Below are positions 23,901 through 38,900 of a stretch of 64,000 bases of DNA, in pieces. A program made the translations under genes and the position numbers. The notes under the pieces were generated by a model, which made no database searches, had not been told where the DNA came from, and saw only the letters and a list, made by a program, of their open reading frames with translations. The stretch's first letter is position 1. Each line of letters opens with the position of its first letter. The DNA is from Siphonodentalium dalli (taxonomy: Eukaryota > Mollusca > Scaphopoda > Gadilida > Siphonodentaliidae), in the NCBI GenBank assembly GCA_032622095.1, contig CP136064.1, positions 264,349,863-264,413,862 of the forward strand, in the 5' to 3' direction.

Positions 23901-26900
23901 TTTTTCAAAATATACAACTTCATCTATTTGTGTTTATTGTTATAAATTGATATATAAGGCACTGTTTACACATGCTACACTCTGCTCTTGGTTAACGACC
24001 ATATCAGGGTCATATCAAAGCATTGTCTTGATTGTCACGCAGCTAGCCATGTGCCAAAATTACAGGATTAAAACCAATGGTCGGTGTAAATCCTCTTGCT
24101 CGTTGTGTGACAATCAAAACAAAAAGTCAATATGACCTAAATACTTCCGCTAGCAGGGCGTAGCGCAGCATGTGTAAAAAGTGCCTAAAACTCATATGAG
24201 TAGGTTAGGTATTCCATTCATGACATAAGTTAAAATATGAGTAACTCTAAAACATAAACCATCACCACTAACATTAAGACGTGGGCTGGATTTTGATACA
24301 CCAATATTAGTTCACCCTATTATAAGTTTCTAATGTCCCATATTCACTGGCAAAAGAAATTCATTTCAGAATACTAAGTGGTTTTAACCTGTGAATCATA
24401 ATGAAATAAGGTTTCAAGAGAACCAAAATTTTGTTTTAAATAAGTAGATAGCTTTAGTACTAAGCATTAATATAATTATTATATGCATGTTGGGGTTTGA
24501 TCCAGGTATTACTATCAGGCAGGAACATACCGCTAGCCTGATTTTAAGCACATTGAATTGAACATTGAAAATTAACTTGAGGATAATCCACATCATTTTA
24601 GAAGAGAACTGATAGTCGAATTATAACTTAAAGTCACTTATAACATATTCTATTGCTTTATCAAAATCAGTGACATATATGTGAAAAAACAAACTTCATC
24701 AGATATTTTCTTCATCAGCAATTTTGTTGTGTTTTAATCTGTTTTAAGGCTAAATCAAATAATACCTGTGTTTAGGGTAACCCACCTGCCCCTCCCAGAA
24801 CAGGCCACCTCTTCACCATTTTATTGTTTTTTTTTCTTCAAATTTTTCTCCGACTCATTTTTTTTTTTCATTTAAAATACGGAAATATGTGACCGGAAGG
24901 TAGCGACCGCAATAAGCCGTTGCTTTAAAGATAGTGAACAACAGTCATTATTTTGTTATTTATGCTGCTGAATTCCATAAATCGCCTTAGGAAACTTGTG
25001 ACCAATTTTCCAGTCCCTGTACCCTTGGACACCTGGAACAAAAAGTTTTCTCTCCAATTCCCCCCATAGAACAGAATGGCAGAAATAATGTTGAGCAAGA
25101 AAAATAAACTGAAAATTTTTAATAAAATGACTTTACCACCCCCCCCCCCCATTACCCTAAACACAGGTATTATTTTATTATTTATCCTAATTGGGAATTA
25201 TCATCCCTACAAGCAATTCATAGAAAAGTATAATGCTATCATCCATTTTCAGTTAAAATCATGGAGATCACATTCAATGTGCCCAAACCGATTAAACCTG
25301 GCCCAAAATCTGCCTTTATTAATCCTGTTATGTGTGTGATTATTTTAAGCAAATAATATTCTGATTGTACATTTGTGGTTATAAATATCGCATGTGATTG
25401 CAGCATGATAAGCAGCAATGGTTTCTTAAATACATCGCCTTCATCGTGAATAAGATACCTGAAGATTAAAAAGCTATGGATACATTTCAGATCATGTTTG
25501 AACATTTACACATTTAATTCCACTTTTACTTTGAATAATTCTCGCAATGAGGAAACGTAATAAAATGTGTCAAATCAGTTACATGTACTTCCATATTTAA
25601 GTGGTTGCAAAACTGTTGCTGATATTTAAGAAATGTATATGATTTTCCAAGATCGCTAAGGGTATGTACAAATACAAGTTGAATTGCTGGCATAATAGTA
25701 ATTAAACAGTGCACACTAAATCTGGCCATTTAAGGGACCATCTCCTGTTATACTCAACAGAATATATGCACAAATGAATGAATTTGAGCCATGTATGAGT
25801 GCGAAATACACTTATGTGCTCTAACATAAATAAATAACATGGTTAATTATAATGAAAATGAGTTAATGACTCCAGCCATAAACTCATTTTCATTATAATT
25901 ACCATGTTGTTTTACATCGTTCATAAAGTGAGGTAAATGAGTGTATTTTGCACTCATCTATGGCTCAAATTTATTCATGTGTTCCCAAGTTTCAATGATT
26001 CAAATTGAAATGTTTTTTTTAATTCAAATAAACTTCTCGGGTTGACCAAATAATGCACACATATTAATATGGGTATCTCAGTATAGGAAAGGGATCATTC
26101 TTTATTAAATTAAAATCAGTAGATAAACAATTTAGCTGACCAAAATTCAAACATTATTATGAAAATTCAGAAACAAAACACCTATTTCTCAAATGGTTTT
26201 CTGTAGTTATAAATAATTGATGAGAGAAGTGAGGAAGCGTTGGGTAAGATGACAGTTTATAGTTAGAGTTATATTCAGGGCTTTATGGATGGGGGCTTTG
26301 ATATATACTTTCTTGGCCCGACCCTGTGGTAAAAAAATAAAAGAAATGAAACAAAATCAAGCAAGAGATGCATAACCAAATTAGAGCACATTTGATGTGA
26401 TACTATGTCTCATGATATTCAGAATTGTTTTAAAATTCCATGAAAATAGACAATTTGTTTAAAATAAACATAATAGTTTCTCCAAATGAGAAAGACATTC
26501 ATAATTTTGTTTTAAAAATAAAACATTTTAGGGAACTTAACTTAATTGTTCAATAAATATCAACATTGAAGGAGTGGTTCAAGCAATATTGCAGAAAGAG
26601 ATAGAAATCCTTGGTAGAATTTTCTCAAAGTAATTGATAACTGGAAGAATATCGGCGAGATGTACGAAGGTTGTGTATTACACATGTGTATATACAAGCA
26701 AAACTTGTTAATTCTTTTGCAATGACATGACATTGCTGATGTATCCTCATGTTGCGTTTACAGTCGTCGGTATCAGTTGATAACACAATCATCATCTTAT
26801 AGGTCTACACGCCGTAGCCAGGTGATTAGAATGCAGGGTTTTCGTTGAATGTATATAAGGTCCATGCTACTACAACTGAAATCAAATTATGTGGGGTAGC

Positions 26901-29900
26901 ATCACTAAATTCACCCTATGGGGACCTCATTCTGCAAATGACAGACACCCTATTTCAAGGCTTGTTTGGGAGAAGATATCTCCCAAGTTGCCCTCCAGAC
27001 TGGTCTGTGGAGGATACACACATGTATAATACACAGGCTTCATACATCTTGCTGTATTTGTTTTTGAGGAGGAAATATCTGAGCTGTCCAGCAAGGATAA
27101 ATGTAAATATGAGATTGAGGTAGGAGCTGAATAATGAATGCCGATTGAAATCTCCTGTAAATATGAGATTGAGGCAGGAGCGAAATAATGAATGGCGATT
27201 GAAATCTCCTGTAAATATGAGATTGAGGCAGGAGCGGAATAATGAATGCTGATTGAAATCTCCTGTAAATATGAGATTGAGACAGGAGCGGAATAATGAA
27301 GGCTGATTGAAATCTCCTGAAAAATGAAATAGTTATGGTGGGGTAAGGACAAGGGTTAAAGGTCCCACCACTAAGAAGCTAAATGGTCTAAGCATCAAAC
27401 AGCTGGCGATTTTAATGAGAGCAAAATATACCTGATCTAAAGAAATAGTAGTAATGGCTATAATATGGCATTCTCACTGGAAGAAAATAGTAGTAGTTGG
27501 TATAATATGGGTATCATTGGTGCAGGAGGAGAAGGTTAACCCTTTACCCAACAAACCGGCCAAAAACGGCCAAATAAAGCTTCAACAGCCAAAATTATCT
27601 TGGGTCTGTCTCAATAGAACCATACAAATATGGATATCATTGGAACCGGCTCCTTGATCACATTGTGATAGTTACAGTTATGCCCTGTGCCAATGCATTC
27701 TCTTATATATGCGAGTCGACCATAGGTCGCCTCGCATATATAAGAGAATGCATTGGCCTAAAAAAAATCTTTTTTTAACACTTTTTACCATTTTTTCTTA
27801 CATTCTTTAACAATTTTATAATTTTTAATGTGTTAAGCCAATGCATTCTCTTATATATGCGAGGCAACCTATGGTCGACTCGCATATATAAGAGAATGCA
27901 TTGGCACAGGGCCCTTCTGTTGGGTAAAGGGTTAAAATCATAAAATCGTGTAACTGATGTGAATTTTATTTGGTAAGTGGTAAACTTAAGGCGACACCAG
28001 TTGGTATCAAGCCAGAGTCTTTTTTGGGGAAATATGATTAACACTTCCATGACTGGAGCTTCATGAAATTTCACGAAAACCCTGTGCCAATGCATTCTCT
28101 TATATATGCGAGTCTCCCATAGGTAGCCTCACATATATAAGAGAAAGCATTGGCCTAACAATATTTACCTTGACCTTGTAAGCTGGTACATTCTCTTATA
28201 TATTGAAGGTTCCCTATGGGAGACTTGCATATATAAGAGAATGCACAGGAACAGGATCTTTATTGCTGCACCAGTGCATTCTTTTATATATGGGATGCTC
28301 CCTATGGGAGACTCACATATATAAGAGAATGGACTGGCACAGGATCTTTAATGCTGCACCAGCGCAGCTGCCTTCATGAACCTCAGGGTTAATGCATACT
28401 ATCTGACATAAATAAAAGAATGTCACAGTCATATTTACTCAAAAGACTCTGGAAATTTTGATACATGTAACATTAATTAAACAGGAGATTATTAAAATAG
28501 TAAACCATGGACAGAGATTGTTTGTCAAATTTTAATTTAGAAATGAACTGGTGAGGTATCTCTTACACATATAAACAAGTTATGACATTATTTTTTCATA
28601 ATATACTGGATAATTTATGCTTCAACGTGTTTCTTGTGAAAAGACATCTCTGTACAAGGTATACATTATTAAAATAAGGATTTTAGTTTGTATGATCTGC
28701 CTCATTAAAGGAGGCTACCTAAATCCAGCCATTTATGGGACCATTTTCTACTCTATTCAAACAGAAAATATGCAATAAAAGAATTAATTATTTCCATGTC
28801 CTGGATCGAGAGCATGAGTGAGTGCGTGTATTATGTCTTTTCTCTTTTGTTATCCTTTGTTCACAATAAAATAAAAAAAAATAAAAAAAATAAAAATAAT
28901 TAATATGAGTCATGAATGAGAGTTAATTAAATACACTCATGTACACAAAGAACCACATATAACAACCTGATAATTATACTGAAAATGAGTAAAAGTAAAA
29001 AAGTTAAATTTAAAATCATTTTCAGTATAATTATCGGGTTGTTATATGTGGTTCTTTGTGTACATGAGTATATTTAACTCTCATTCATGACTCATATTAA
29101 TTCTTTTATTAGATATTTTCTGTTGAGTATAGCAGAATGGCTGGATTTAGGTAGAGTCTCCCATTACACTGAGTTCAAACTAGAGACAGAGGAATAAATT
29201 TAACATGACAATAGTGATTATTAGATTTGATAATTGTTTGGATAAATATGCTACATTCAGGGACAAATTGGATAATTTGGATTTTAACAATCTGAAGGAA
29301 GTCAATACAGTGGGGGTACAACAAGTCTGCAAATATTGTGTCTTTCATTTGCAGAATGAGGTCCTCAGAGGGTGAATTTAGTGATACTATCCTGCATGGT
29401 GGGCTAGCATCACCAAATTCACCCTTTGGGAACCTCATTCTGCTTAGGCCTCAACTGCAATACGAGACTTAGGATCAGATTGAAGTTCCCCAGTTGAAGT
29501 AGGTGATGTTCACCCATTAGTCATCTCGATTATGCATTTTATCTTCTGCAAATTCTGGGATATAGATATTTCTCAGAAGGGAAAAAGTCATTAAAAACAA
29601 TGTTAATTTGAGACTATAGATACTTCTCAGAAGATGAGGCCTTAGCAGAGTGAGGTCATCAGAGGGTAAATTTGGTGATGCTAGCCCACTGCTCTGGGTA
29701 CCTCATTCTGCAAATGACAGACACTATTTGCAAACTTGGTGGTAAATGAAAATTAAATCAGGTGTGGATTCTAATGCTGTTAAAAAGCCATAACAGTGCG
29801 AACTCAGTTCACTCCTTGAATGATAAGATTGAGGTAAACTCCTTATTTCGTCAAATCATGCACATCAAACTTTAAAATTAGAAGTTACCACAGAGCATGT

Positions 29901-32900
29901 TACTTGAAATATAGTAGGCTACAACAATTCAATGACCATGCAGATGAATTTATTCCCATCTATTTTGGCAAGTTATTAGATATGAGGAATTCTCATTGTC
30001 ATCAATTAGGCCACGCCAAGTCAAATTCCCGTTACTCCGGCCTGTGTGCATGGTCCCGAAACCCTGCATGTTCAAACATTTACACGCATTCAATTTGTCA
30101 GGAAAATTTGTAATGTACAAATAATTGTGGTATGATTCAATAAAAACATTTAGAAATTAACCCTTTACCCAACAGAAGGGCCCTGTGCCAATGCATTCTC
30201 TTATATATGCGAGTCGACCATAGGTCGCCTCGCATATATAAGAGAATGCATTGGCTTAACACATTAAAAATTATAAAATTGTTAAAGATTGTAAGAAAAA
30301 ATGGTAAAAAGTGTTAAAAAAAGATTTTTTTTAGGCCAATGCATTCTCTTATATATGCGAGGCGACCTATGGTCGACTCGCATATATAAGAGAATGCATT
30401 GGCACAGGGTATAACTGTAACTATCACAATGTGGTCAAGGAGCCGGTTCCAATGATATCCATATTTGTATGGTTCTATTGAGACATACCGAAGATATTTT
30501 AGGCTGTTGAAGCTTTATTTGGCTGGTTTTGGCCGTTTTGTTGGATAAAGGGTTAAATGAGAATCCATTCTGAAAACAAAGAGCTAAATAAGGAAACAAA
30601 ACATTTAACCCTGTCATGAGGTTCATGATGGAGCTGCGCTAGTGCAGCGTTAAAGATCCTGTGCCAGTGCATTCTCTTATATATGTAAGTCTTCCATATG
30701 GAGCCTCACATATATAAGAGCATGCACTGGCTTACAAGATCAATATAAATATTTATAACTATTGTTAAGCCAATGTATTATCTCTATGGGAGACTCCGTA
30801 TATATAAGAGAATGCATTAACACAGGGTTTTCGCAAAATTTCATGAAAGGGTTAAATGAGTGAGATTCTCCTACGTGAAAGAAAATTTCCTTAAAATAAA
30901 ACAAGACACATGCATTTGTTCAGTAAAACATTCATACATAATGTTCTATATTAAAGTTGACATGACTGAATATCAACATGTCTACCATGCAAAAAAGATA
31001 ATACATAAAATGAAACAACATAGAAATAGTAGTAAAAATAAAATAAAAGTAGCATTGCATGGAAAGTATCCGTTGTCTGCGTTAAGCCATTCACATGGGT
31101 GCGTACATTGAGTTATAACGCAGAGTTTCCGATTAATAATTGCAGCTGATAAGTTTGATATAAGGATTAACTGTCATGTGGACTGTTTTTATGGAGATGT
31201 AACCGTGAGGTAAGTGGACATAACTTGTGTAAAACCCGAAGGGTTTTACATACAAGTTATGACCACTTACCTCACGGTTACATCTCCATAAAAATACTCC
31301 ACATGACAGTTAATCCTTATATTTATATACATTTAGCGAAAAAGCCACTTTTGTAAATGTATTTAAATCGAAAAGTGTATCGTGACAAAAACAGCCCAAA
31401 ATACCCAAATAGCACCCTTGGCAATAGTTAATAGGAACAATTTCTCTTCATATTGAAACCCGATGATGTATTAAGTCAATCCTGCGCGAGTCCAAATGCG
31501 CCCAAAACATTACGCGTTCGTCTTTCCAAACCCAATGACGTATCGATGGTGTTATGAGGCGTGTTATGAGGCGTTCCGCATTCACCGAGAAATAACTGCA
31601 ACTAGCCATGTGGGCGCCGACCAATCAGAATGCTGGATTTAGTGATGACAACACTTAGTATGTAAATATATTTGAATAAATTCAATATTGCAAATCAATC
31701 TATCTAATTTGTAATAAATTAATTATGTGATAATGTCAAATCACAACAAATAACATTTTACTGACATAAATACAAATCAATTTTCCTTCCGCCATCTTTT
31801 ATCGGTTTGAAAACAAGAAACAACATGATGCATATGCCATACAAGGTAAGAGTTACGCCTTACATTGTGTTGAAAATACAATCTCTCTTTAGGTTTTCCA
31901 CTATTTTCCAGTATCACTGAAAAAATGTAAATTTTTCCAGGAGTTTCAAAAAGCTAGAATTCCTACTGTTCATTTTCCAAGATAGGTGTACGAAATTTGA
32001 TTAAATAACATGCATGGAATTTCATGCTCAAATCACTGCGACTAGTTACTTACCTCTGACTGGTTCCTCATCATTAATGGTGAGGCTGCCATCTCTGCCG
32101 AGTCTCTGGACATTTATTTTGATTCTCTCATCAACTTTGACTGGCTCTCTGCTCTGAATAACGACTGGTCCTAAAAATCATTGAAGTAGAGTATTTCAAC
32201 CTCACATTCAAATTAGGGTTTGCACTTACACTAAATTGTAGTGAATAAATTTCCCTGATGCAGAATTGGTAAAAATCCCTGATTTAAAAGCAAAATTAAC
32301 CCTTTCTATGCTAAATACTTATTGACGAGTAATTCCATTTGGAAATGTTCAGATAATAATCTCAACTGATTAACCTATTATGTAAACATTTCACACCAAA
32401 GAATATGAGTACTTCTACACGTCTGGTCATTTTTCCTGAACACCCCTCCAAACGAATAACAGACCATTCCAAATTTACTTTTACAAGTGGGTGGGAGAAT
32501 CAATATAGTATAGAAAGGGTTGAATGTACTGGGCATATTTCAAGCTTTGTATAACATATATATATGTATATTCAAATTGTGTAATTGTGCAGAGAGCATA
32601 TCAGAACATGCCTATTTTCAAGATTTTGAACTAATATAGTCAGTATTTTGCTAAAACAGGCCTGAATTAATTTGTTTAGGGACTGTCTGACATATGATGG
32701 GTACTAACAGGAGGCTGTCTGACATTTTCAAGTTTGTCTCCATTGTTAGCTCAAATAAACTGAAGAATTAAATTATAAAACTCTGTATATTCTTCAAAAG
32801 CTAGAGTCATAATTAGTTTCTGTTCATAGTTACCTGATCCAGTGTCGAATCTGAGTTCTAAATGTTCATCCTTGACGAGAATAGCGATGAAATCGCCATC

Positions 32901-35900
32901 TCCGTTAATATGCTGCCCATTGTACAAGATGATACCATTATCGAGTGAGCTCAGCTTGATCTCCATGTCAATTGTCAGGGACATGAGCGCATTGTCGATC
33001 ATCTTATATTGGATGAATGATGTCTTGTTGAAAGCTGGGTCGACAATTGCGGTGTCTAAAAAATATAATAAAATTATATTTTGTATTACAGCAAAAAAGT
33101 TTATTGTATTAGCATTTATACAATCACAATGGTTTACATGCATATTGCTCACAATATAGTTAATTTTGTGGAGCTCCGTTTTCCAGTGGTTAGAGTGTCG
33201 GACTTGTCTTTGCTCTCAACTTGTCGAGACAAGTTCGTAGCCAGCCGGTGGTCTATTGTGAGTTTTACACAACAGTGGCTTGGCCAGATTGAGGGATGTG
33301 TAATTGTCGGATCATATGCTGATCAAATCTCGCGCCAAGTTGTGACCCTTGAGCAAGGTCACTCATACTGTGACTACTTTCCACCATGCATGCATTAACC
33401 CTTTACCCAACAAACTGGCCAAAAACGCCCAAATAAAGCTTCAACAGCCTAAATTATCTTGGGTCTGTCTCAATAAAACCATACAAATATGGATATCATT
33501 GGAACCGGCTCATTGACCACATTGTGATGGTTACAGTTATGCCCTGTGCCAATGCATTCTCTTATATATGCGAGTCGACCATAGGTCGCCTCGCATATAT
33601 AAGAGAATGCATCGGCCTAAAAAAATTCTTTTTTAACACTTTTTACCATTTTTTCTTACATTCTTTAACAATTTTATAATTTTTAATGTGTTAAGCCAAT
33701 GCATTCTCTTATATATGCGAGGCGACCTATGGTCGACTCGCATATATAAGAGAATGCATTGGCACAGGGCCGTTCTGTTGGGTAAAGGGTTAAACGATTA
33801 CTCAGTGGGGTGTTGATGGATCTTCTCAGCATGATTAATCCTCAGGCTGATGTGTAAGAATATGTGTTGCAGCTTGATTTCATCCTCCTCAGAGGCTGGA
33901 TCAAATAAATTGGTAATACTTTGCCCTATTGCCAGGGAATAATATTTATAGAGCGTCTTAGAGCACGTTGGTGGATAAAGGGCAGGGTCCGCCCTGGACC
34001 AAAATTTACTTTTGCCAAATAATTTGCGAAATGAAAATATTTTTTGCCAAATTCTTTTAGAATTTGCCAAATGCTATCCCCGATAGTATCATTTTCCGCA
34101 ACATTGAGTCTTATTTTGTGGTTTATCATACAACAAGAAACCAATCACAGAACAATAAAATTGTAGAAGGGTTGCTTCATCAGAAGGGCACATTATAAGA
34201 GGATTAGCTATGTAAACACCACCACCACACTAAATGAAGGTAATGCCTCACCCATCAATACTAATGCTATCAGATTAACTGCATCTTAATAAAGGTGTTA
34301 ACTTTTCCTTGACCTTATAAAACACCATTAATATAATTATATTGTGAGAGTTTCCTGAAATGAATGGTATTGACTGATCAATATTTTTCAACTTTCTTGA
34401 GGAATTAAAAAGTGACTTGCCAAAACTTTTGCCAAATGAAAATATTTTTGGCCAAATGTGAATTATTTTTGCCATTGGCAAATTTGGCAAGTGGCAGCGC
34501 GAACCCTGATTAAGGGCTACATAAAACTAATTATTATATTATTAATTATAGTTCACACTTCAGGAACACATGGATGGAACCATTTCAAACAAACAGGTCT
34601 CAAAATATGGTGCTTGACATTTGTAGAATGAGGTCCCCAGAGGGTGAATTTAGTGATGCTACCCCGGACAGTGGACTAGCATCACTAAATTCACCCTCTG
34701 GGGACCTCATTCTACTTAGGCCTAATTTTCTTGGTAAAGTATCTTTATTGTCAAATTAACAAGTTTTTTAGTTTCTATAGAAACATATTTAGAGAATCTT
34801 TTTTCTTTTTTAGTTTATCCCCAAATTGGAAGATGACACAATGCATAATCGAGGAGCCCAATGGGTGGACATTACCAACTTTACCATCTGTGATCTTAAA
34901 TCTGTGTCTAGGTCTCCCATAACAATTGAGGCCATGCAGAATGAGGTCCTCAGAGGATGAATTTAGTGATGCTAGCCCACTATGCGGAATAGCTTCACTA
35001 ACCTCATTATATAAATGACCAGCACCATATGTTGAGGCTTGGTATCTACAGGCTGCTGACGTGTTAAAAGTAAAGTCTTTTTGGAAGTTTATATTTAGTT
35101 GTCAAGATGTCATTATGTTGGCATGGATTTGATTGAAAAAACTACTTCAATCGATAGTCACTTCCATATTGAAGTCAACTTCCATATTGAAGACATCCTT
35201 TTACAACATGTCAATTTGTTTTATATTTGTATGGTAAATAGTATAGAAACAAAAGTGTAGGTAATAATGAGTGACTTTGAGACCAACTGTAGCCAGCATC
35301 CGGACATGGGACCTCAAAACTACCGTTGCCCGGGATATTTGACGTCACGTATCCACCAAATCCTGGACGTGAGCTGTCATTTCCAAAATGGCGGACAAAA
35401 ATGAAAAATGGTGGACAATGCTGAATTAGATCACCAATGGAGACTAATCGGATAAGAGATATTTTACAGGGAATATATTTTATTTGTAATAGATACTGAA
35501 AGTGGCATTCTTTGCGGCTACAGCCGTGATAATCGTTGTTCGAGATTCCTCGGAAATGGACAAGTGCAGTAGTATTTCCGATATCGGATATAATCAAAGC
35601 TGCAGCTGATCTTGAATCCCTGCATATTTCTTCCAAACCAATGATAAATTGTCAAGAGATAATTTTAATATTGATGTTGTAACCATGGAGATGGGCTGAC
35701 TTCACAAGATTACCTAGTCCAAGTTTCTTTCGATGTAAAAACCAGTTGGTGAAATGAGTTGGGATAATAATGTGTTACTTCGAAGCCCCGTTCATATATC
35801 TTTCTGTAGCAGGCTTTACACCAAGATCCAGTGAATGATTTTGTCCTCAATTAACCCTTTACCCAACAGAAGGACCCTGTGCCAATGCATTCTCTTATAT

Positions 35901-38900
35901 ATGCGAGTCGACCATAGGTCGCCTCGCATATATAAGAGAATGCATTGGCTTAACACATTAAAAATTATAAAATTGTTAAAGAATGTAAGAAAAAATGGTA
36001 AAAAAATATTTTTTTTAGGCCAATGCATTCTCTTATATATGCGAGGCGACCTATGGTCGACTCGCATATATAAGAGAATGCATTGGCACAGGGCTAACTG
36101 TAACTATCACAATGTGGTCAAGGAGCCGGTTCCAATGATATCCATATGTGTATGGTTCTATTGAGACAGACCCAAGATAATTTAGGCTGTTGAAGCTTTA
36201 TTTGGCCGGTTTTGGCCGGTTTGTTGGGTAAAGGGTTAACAAATCAATACATGATGCTATATATCAGAGAAAGAGAGAAATCTTTCGGTCATAATGATGT
36301 ATTATAATCTAAGAATCATGTTAAATTAATCGTAGAATATGCTGCGTAATTAGGAGTAACCTCAGTTTGTTCACATTTAATACACATGTTTCGTAAGATT
36401 AAATGAGTTTGTATTCTTGTGAAATTATGTTAACATTTATGATAAAATATATATCCTCATTACTTTACTACTATGAGTTGTCAACTTTTGGGGAGTTTAG
36501 AGCAAATATAATGTTTTCTATGGAATAAACTGATTCACTGTCACAATTGTGACATTTACTTACAGTTATTGGGGATTTTAAGTGAATAGGTCAACAATAC
36601 TTAAACCTTGATATAGAAAGATATATGAATGGGGCTTTGACGTAAAACAGTATTATTCCAACTGATTTCACCAGCTGGTTTACATCGAAGGAAACTTGGT
36701 CTAAAGATTAGCCAAGCTCCTTGAATAGAAGAGTAATTTACTCACATTCATAGCATCTGTGTCCACTGTAACCAACGGGACATGAGCATCGGATGCCGTG
36801 TCCACCGCCAGCACGGTCAATACATTTCCCATCCTTACCACATGAGTCTACAAAGAAAGCAGTAGAGAAATAGTCATAATGGTGTGGAGAAGTTTTCAAA
36901 GATTTCATTTTATTTGAAATTATTGAAAGAAACTCAGCGAGTTTAGGGAGACTAAATTTAATGTAGCGTACCACGTGGAATGCATGTTCTTATGAATTGC
37001 ATTACACAGTTTACGTCCCACAATAATTCAATAGATGTACCTCCAGGTAATCTATGTGCGTCTTTAGTCATTGTCATGACAGCCATCAGTGGCTATTTGT
37101 CAGTCGTTAGATACAATTATTTCATATTGGTTTATGAAAAATGATGAACAATGTCTTTAAGTGGTAATTACAACAAAGGGTCATATCTCTGGTGAAAATT
37201 TGCGGGAGGAACACAAATTCGAACCCGACCTGAATTTTGGGCAAGTAAACTCACATACCAAATTTCAATCCATTCAGTTCAGACTATTTAAAGTTATCAT
37301 CCGGAAACAAAAAAAACAACAGACTGACGGATGGATGCCCTGAACAATATCATAATACGTTCCGTTTTTTTTAAACGAGCATATAAAAACAAAGAAATTT
37401 TAGGACTAAACTAAAGAACGAGTAAAATTCCAAGGAAGTTTCAAATTTGTATAAACAAGGAATCTGTAATCTGACTATTGCAGCAGTAAGTGACATTCAA
37501 AGAATTTGTAACACCAAGAGCAACTCGTCAAACGCACCTGGTTCACAAGTTCTGCCGATGATTTCACAGAACATGCCAGAGAAACCTTGTGGACATTCAC
37601 ACTTATAGCCATGGTTGTTGTTGGATGGGCGACATCGGCCATCATTTCGGCACATACTGTATCGGCACACTTGGTATGGCTCTATTCCAACCAGTTGTCG
37701 AGCATCTCCGCCAATGTTTACTGGGACACCCTGAAGCTCCAACTGACTGATACTTCCTGAAAATGAAGCAGAATTCAATTTAATAGCATGTTATAAGTAG
37801 CAAACTTTATGCTTGAGAAGATAGTTCTCCGTTTCCGTTAAACAAGTATAGGCTATTTACCCTTTAATTACTGGCGCTTTCTGAAATTGGCCTAACAATA
37901 TGTGCCTTGATCTTGTCAGCCAGAGCATTCTTATATATATGTGAGACTCCCTATGGGAGACTAAACTATATAAGATAATGCATTAGCACATGATCTTTAA
38001 TGTTGCACCAGTGCAGCTCCAGTCGTTAAAGGGTTAAAGTGATGTGAAACACTCCACTGAGGTGTTCCCGGACAGAATAACAAATAATCATACCAAAATA
38101 AGTTATTTTCATCAATTTGATTTCTAAATAGTCAGCCACAAATCAATAATAGACCATTCCGATGTACACTTTTTGACTGACTGGGAGAATCAGATATTTT
38201 ACTATTCAGCCATTAAACCAGTTTGAAGAACTATTATTGGCAAGAAACTTACACGACATCAGGCACACCCTTTCGTAAAACAAATATTTTATCGTCCAGA
38301 ATTAATCAATAAACAAAGCTGTAATGATTTCTCTCCTATGAGATTTACTACACAATATTATTTATATAATATGAATGTGTGCTCCCAATTTTGATAGAAA
38401 ATTTAAGAATATATCTTGAATTGACTAAGTTTATTTGACATGCATGTTTGATCAAAGCTTTAATAATTGTAAAATAATTAAGCTATCAATCCAAAAATGC
38501 CACATTTAACACAGGCTGCACGGACGGTTATGCCCCCAGATACTTAAATTCATATTTTTCAGGACTCTTTTTAACCGATATTGGCTGAGAAATGGTATAC
38601 TGCTACCTAATTCAAAATCTTACCAACAAATCCTTCCCTCCTTCCGATACTTCTGGGATATCTCTCTAAGTTGGGAGCTCCACCGAGGTAGAAGTTTTGA
38701 GCGACGTCCAGTCCCTGGAAATTTCCGACTGACTGTCCAGTGTATGGCTGGTCACCAATAATCATTGTACCTAGAGAAGTAATAATAAAATATTAAATAG
38801 ATTTATCCTCGAAACAATTTGTGCCATTCAAATAAAATATCTGTGTTCTCAGGCAATTAGGTCTCAATTTTTAGATGAGGGAGGCTATTTATTTTTATTA

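Noticed and set aside
26927-27352. 141-codon minus-strand frame with 18-residue repeats
   Set aside because: It is produced by a 54-bp tandem repeat whose length is a multiple of three, plus a transposon end. No start context, splice sites or family match.
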